Assembly: GCA_040235375.1 (NCBI GenBank)
Contig: JBECKQ010000314.1
Coordinates: 1 to 13,746, forward strand
Length of the DNA stretch: 13,746 bases
Reading direction: 5' to 3'
Source of the DNA: JBECKQ01 sp040235375
GTDB taxonomy: Bacteria; Planctomycetota; Phycisphaerae; UBA1845
This document shows positions 11,476 through 13,746 of the stretch, in pieces. The position numbers and the translations under genes are program-made. Each line of letters opens with the position of its first letter. The first letter of the stretch is position 1. The notes beneath the pieces are model-generated. The model made no database searches, was not told the DNA's origin, and worked only from the letters and a program-made list of their open reading frames with translations.

Positions 11476-13746
11476 TCATTTGGCCTGGCAACGGCCGCGT
11501 TTGCGTCGCCGCGCGGCTCGTACGCGGACCTTCATCCGCCCGAGGCCGGCGAACATCAGCCAGAAGCTCACGGCGCCCATGGCCCCGCAGGGGGCCCCAC
11601 TGCCGCACTGCGCATCGCCCGGCATCGGCTGACCGGGCTCCGGCGACGGCGTCGGCGTGGGACTTGGCGACGGCGACGGGCTCGGGCTCGATGACGGCGA
11701 CGGACTCGGGGACGGGCTGGGGCTCGGCTCGCCAATCTGTGAAGGCGAGCAGCCGTCCTGGTTGGCCGTTTCATCCGACGGCGTATCCGGGCAGAGATCA
11801 ACGTCGTCCGACACGCCGTCGCCGTCGCTGTCGAGCTGCGATGCCGCGCAACCGTTGGTGTCAACTTCAGCGCCGTCGGGCGTGTTCGGGCAGGCGTCGA
11901 GGTCGTTGGTCACACCATCCTTGTCGTCGTCGAGCTGGGAAGCTGCGCATCCGTCCGCATTGACTTCCGCGCCGGCCGGCGTGTCCGGACAGATGTCCGC
12001 CGTGTCTGCCACGCCATCGCCATCGGTGTCGACGATTCCGCCGCCGCCACCACCGCCGCCACCGCCACCGCCGCCCTCGCACTCATCCGGGATGCCGTTG
12101 CCGTTCGAGTCGGCGCTCATCGCCGAAGCGATATCACATTCGTCCGGAACGCCGTTCGCATTGCAATCGTCGCCGCTGGTGACGTCGCATTCGTCGGGGA
12201 TGCTGTTGCTGTTGCAGTCCTCGCTCGTGCCGGCAGCGACGTCGCACTCGTCCGGTACGCTGTTCGCGTTGCAGTCCTTGCTCGTGCCGGTGGTAAGGTC
12301 GGTGCCGTCGGCCACGCCGTTGTTGTTGCAGTCGACCGCCGGTGCTTCCCCGAGCTGCAGCACCAGCACGTTCGATACTCGCCCGGTCTGTCCACTCGGC
12401 AACCGCACGGCGGCGACGAAGTAGTTTACTCCGCCCGCCGGATCGCTCTTCGTCAACGTGACCGGCACATCCACCACGTTCGACGCGCCTGACCCGATGG
12501 TCGCCGTCTTCTCTGTCACCGCGATCACACTGTTGATCTCGTACGGGTCGATGTCGAAACCGCCCCCCGGCAGTCCCTCGGTGAATAGAGCGCCTTCGAC
12601 CTGAAGCAGCACGACTTCGGTCCCCGCCTGTCCGGCAATCCGCACCGTCTGCGCCACCTCGGCAACCACCGCCGGCCCCGCGCCGATGCCCACGGCTGTG
12701 ATGCTCGGCGCCGCCGGCGGCGACGCTCCCACCAGCGCCTCGCCGCCGCTCAGGCTGCCACTGGTGCGGAATATCTGCGACATGTGCGACGAACCGTCGT
12801 CGAAAGTGACCGTGACGGTCGCTCCCGTCAGCTCGAGCCCCGAAACGCTGCCGGATTCTCCCGGTCCCGGTGACGTTGTTCCCTGAATGCTTGTTGGATC
12901 GACGTCGACGGCGAACTTGAAGGTCTCGCCCGGATCGAAATCGTTGAACGCGATCGTGAGCGCGTCGTAGCCATTGTCATGCAGGCCCGCAAACGGCGGC
13001 GACCCGCACGACGGATCGGCCGTCGTCAGTCCGACGAGCGCCGCGCCCGTGGTCGCGTCGAAACATCGCGCCGTCGTATCGCCGGCCGTACCGTGCGGAT
13101 CGAACACCATGTCAGGAAGGAACGCCGTGCTCAGATCGTACTGGACACTCGTGATCTTCACGCCGGCTGCCGACGTGTTGGTTATCTCGAAGGCATTGTT
13201 GTTGAATGTGCTCGCGTTGATACCGCCGTTCGGCGTGATCACCACTTCTGCCGCACTGTCCGCAGCATCCGCGGTCACGCTGAACAGGTCCCATGTCGCT
13301 GTAAACGGCGTTGCGTTCGTCGAGGTCGAGATGAGCCCTACAGCCAGTGCGGCCGGCCCCCGCAACGTGCTCAACAGCGGTCCGGCCAGGACCAGCGGCG
13401 AGCCGAGATCATTGATCGCCCCGCTGTCCAATGCGTACTTCGGTTGCACTTTGCCTGCCGCCGGATCAACGGACAGGTAGAGCTGCACCGCGTTCGCCGA
13501 CAGGACATTGATGGAATAGACCACGCCCGTCGCCACGCCCTCGTTCTCCACCAGCGCCTGCAGTCCTCCCGCGCCGCCCCTGGCGGCGACCACCAACTTG
13601 ACATAGTTGTCCTGGTCGCCCGTGCCGATGAACATGCCGAACGACTGGAAGTTCTGCGGAACCTGCCCGTTGAAGAATGGCGCGTCCACGGTCGTATGTG
13701 CCGTAAACGGTCCCGTCGCATCCGACACGGCCACGCCGAACTGGAA
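11476..13746 (-). CDS. Modular calcium-site-rich surface protein, 5' end cut by window
   Basis: The last 756 residues of a large exported protein; the frame runs off the window, so no start is given. The first visible part (to about 13267) looks like a beta-sandwich of the concanavalin/laminin-G kind (FGMFIGTGDQDNYVKLVV). Two further beta-rich segments (about 13254-12715 and 12711-12346) match no family I can name. Five Asn/Cys repeats follow (12333-12079; type DCNANSVPDECD), then 13 glycines (12075-12037), three thrombospondin type 3 repeats (12030-11737; type DSDGDGVSDDVDLCPDTP) and a Ser-Pro/Thr-Pro linker (11727-11635). The end holds CGSGAPCG, a short hydrophobic stretch and an Arg/Lys-rich tail, like a C-terminal sorting signal. 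The D-x-D/N-x-D/N spacing points to calcium binding. Location is inferred as outer surface. Adhesion or matrix binding is possible but unproven. Confidence 0.85.
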   Translation of the reverse strand, partial: FQFGVAVSDATGPFTAHTTVDAPFFNGQVPQNFQSFGMFIGTGDQDNYVKLVVAARGGAGGLQALVENEGVATGVVYSINVLSANAVQLYLSVDPAAGKVQPKYALDSGAINDLGSPLVLAGPLLSTLRGPAALAVGLISTSTNATPFTATWDLFSVTADAADSAAEVVITPNGGINASTFNNNAFEITNTSAAGVKITSVQYDLSTAFLPDMVFDPHGTAGDTTARCFDATTGAALVGLTTADPSCGSPPFAGLHDNGYDALTIAFNDFDPGETFKFAVDVDPTSIQGTTSPGPGESGSVSGLELTGATVTVTFDDGSSHMSQIFRTSGSLSGGEALVGASPPAAPSITAVGIGAGPAVVAEVAQTVRIAGQAGTEVVLLQVEGALFTEGLPGGGFDIDPYEINSVIAVTEKTATIGSGASNVVDVPVTLTKSDPAGGVNYFVAAVRLPSGQTGRVSNVLVLQLGEAPAVDCNNNGVADGTDLTTGTSKDCNANSVPDECDVAAGTSEDCNSNSIPDECDVTSGDDCNANGVPDECDIASAMSADSNGNGIPDECEGGGGGGGGGGGGGIVDTDGDGVADTADICPDTPAGAEVNADGCAASQLDDDKDGVTNDLDACPNTPDGAEVDTNGCAASQLDSDGDGVSDDVDLCPDTPSDETANQDGCSPSQIGEPSPSPSPSPSPSSSPSPSPSPSPTPTPSPEPGQPMPGDAQCGSGAPCGAMGAVSFWLMFAGLGRMKVRVRAARRRKRGRCQAK
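11635..11727 (-). repeat. Ser-Pro/Thr-Pro linker repeat tract
   Basis: Alternating SP and TP dipeptides, encoded by near-repeating CGGCGAC/CGGGCT-type hexamers on the plus strand. This is a stiff extended spacer between the thrombospondin repeats and the C-terminal anchor. Such a tract is prone to length change by slippage or recombination. Confidence 0.8.
11737..12030 (-). repeat. Three thrombospondin type 3 calcium-binding repeats
   Basis: Three units of about 32-33 residues, each starting with an acidic D-x-D-x-D-G-V type loop (DTDGDGV, DDDKDGV, DSDGDGV), followed by a C-P-[DN]-T-P turn, and then, after about ten residues, a DGC or NGC cysteine before the next unit. Known type 3 repeats bind calcium through these aspartates and link neighbours by disulphides. 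Confidence 0.85.
12037..12075 (-). repeat. Polyglycine tract (13 Gly)
   Basis: Thirteen consecutive glycine codons, GGC and GGT with one GGA, separate the Asn/Cys repeats from the thrombospondin repeats. It acts as a flexible hinge, and the near-pure GGN run is a slippage-prone microsatellite. Confidence 0.85.
12079..12333 (-). repeat. Five Asn/Cys-rich D-C-N-x-N repeats
   Basis: Tandem units of 17-19 residues beginning DCNNNGVADGTD, DCNANSVPDECD, DCNSNSIPDECD, DCNANGVPDECD and DSNGNGIPDECE. Each has an EF-hand- or dockerin-like oxygen-rich loop. The three middle units keep two cysteines, while the first and last each carry only one. I recall such repeats as frequent in planctomycete surface proteins. 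Confidence 0.85.

Noticed and set aside
11635..12333. Regular repeats that could suggest a CRISPR array or satellite DNA
   Set aside because: The repeats are in frame and encode recognisable calcium-site, glycine and Ser-Pro segments. There are no spacers of unique sequence between identical repeats.

Overview
The window looks like chromosomal DNA from a Planctomycetota bacterium, most likely of a Phycisphaerae-like lineage. This is an inference from gene content and protein style. The sequence is GC-rich. It has a mitochondrial-type aconitase, a ClpS of the acidic 'DDDDHTYEYV' kind directly behind miaB, a DNA-binding domain fused to a receiver, a large secreted met-zincin protease, and a surface protein with Asn/Cys calcium-site repeats, thrombospondin type 3 repeats and a basic C-terminal anchor. 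No tRNA, rRNA, CRISPR array or insertion sequence was seen.

Layout, left to right. (1) 1-246 (+) is the 3' end of an aconitase gene. (2) 247-791 is a gap rich in inverted repeats, followed by a 195-residue regulator (+, 792-1379) with a MerR/excisionase-like helix-turn-helix in front of a receiver domain. (3) elbB (-, 1410-2075) converges on that regulator and diverges from miaB across about 215 bases that hold a good sigma70-like promoter for miaB. (4) miaB (2292-3809) and clpS (3806-4156) overlap by ATGA and form an operon. (5) 4157-4726 is a 570-base gap with several strong hairpins and a T-run, possibly a small RNA or long 3'/5' UTRs. (6) 4727-7750 (+) encodes a secreted 1007-residue zinc metalloprotease of the DUF5117/DUF4953 family and is closed by a clear intrinsic terminator (7784-7825). 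(7) On the minus strand, a membrane hybrid histidine kinase (8929-10755) is followed by a NarL-type response regulator (8124-8786), forming a two-component module. (8) 10756-11475 has no recognisable gene. (9) 11476 to the window edge (-) is a truncated, modular, calcium-binding-type surface protein, followed directly by a hairpin whose wobble pairs fit only the minus-strand RNA.

Functionally the left half is housekeeping: TCA cycle, tRNA modification, N-end-rule proteolysis adaptor and an isoprenoid-linked glyoxalase. The right half is envelope and signalling: exported protease, sensor kinase with regulator, and cell-surface protein. Nothing here proves a wholly new system. The points most worth a second look are the rewritten degron pocket of ClpS, the structured RNA-like gap after clpS, the charged insertion in the protease, the Cys-bearing C-terminal sorting-like signal of the surface protein, and the HTH-receiver fusion.
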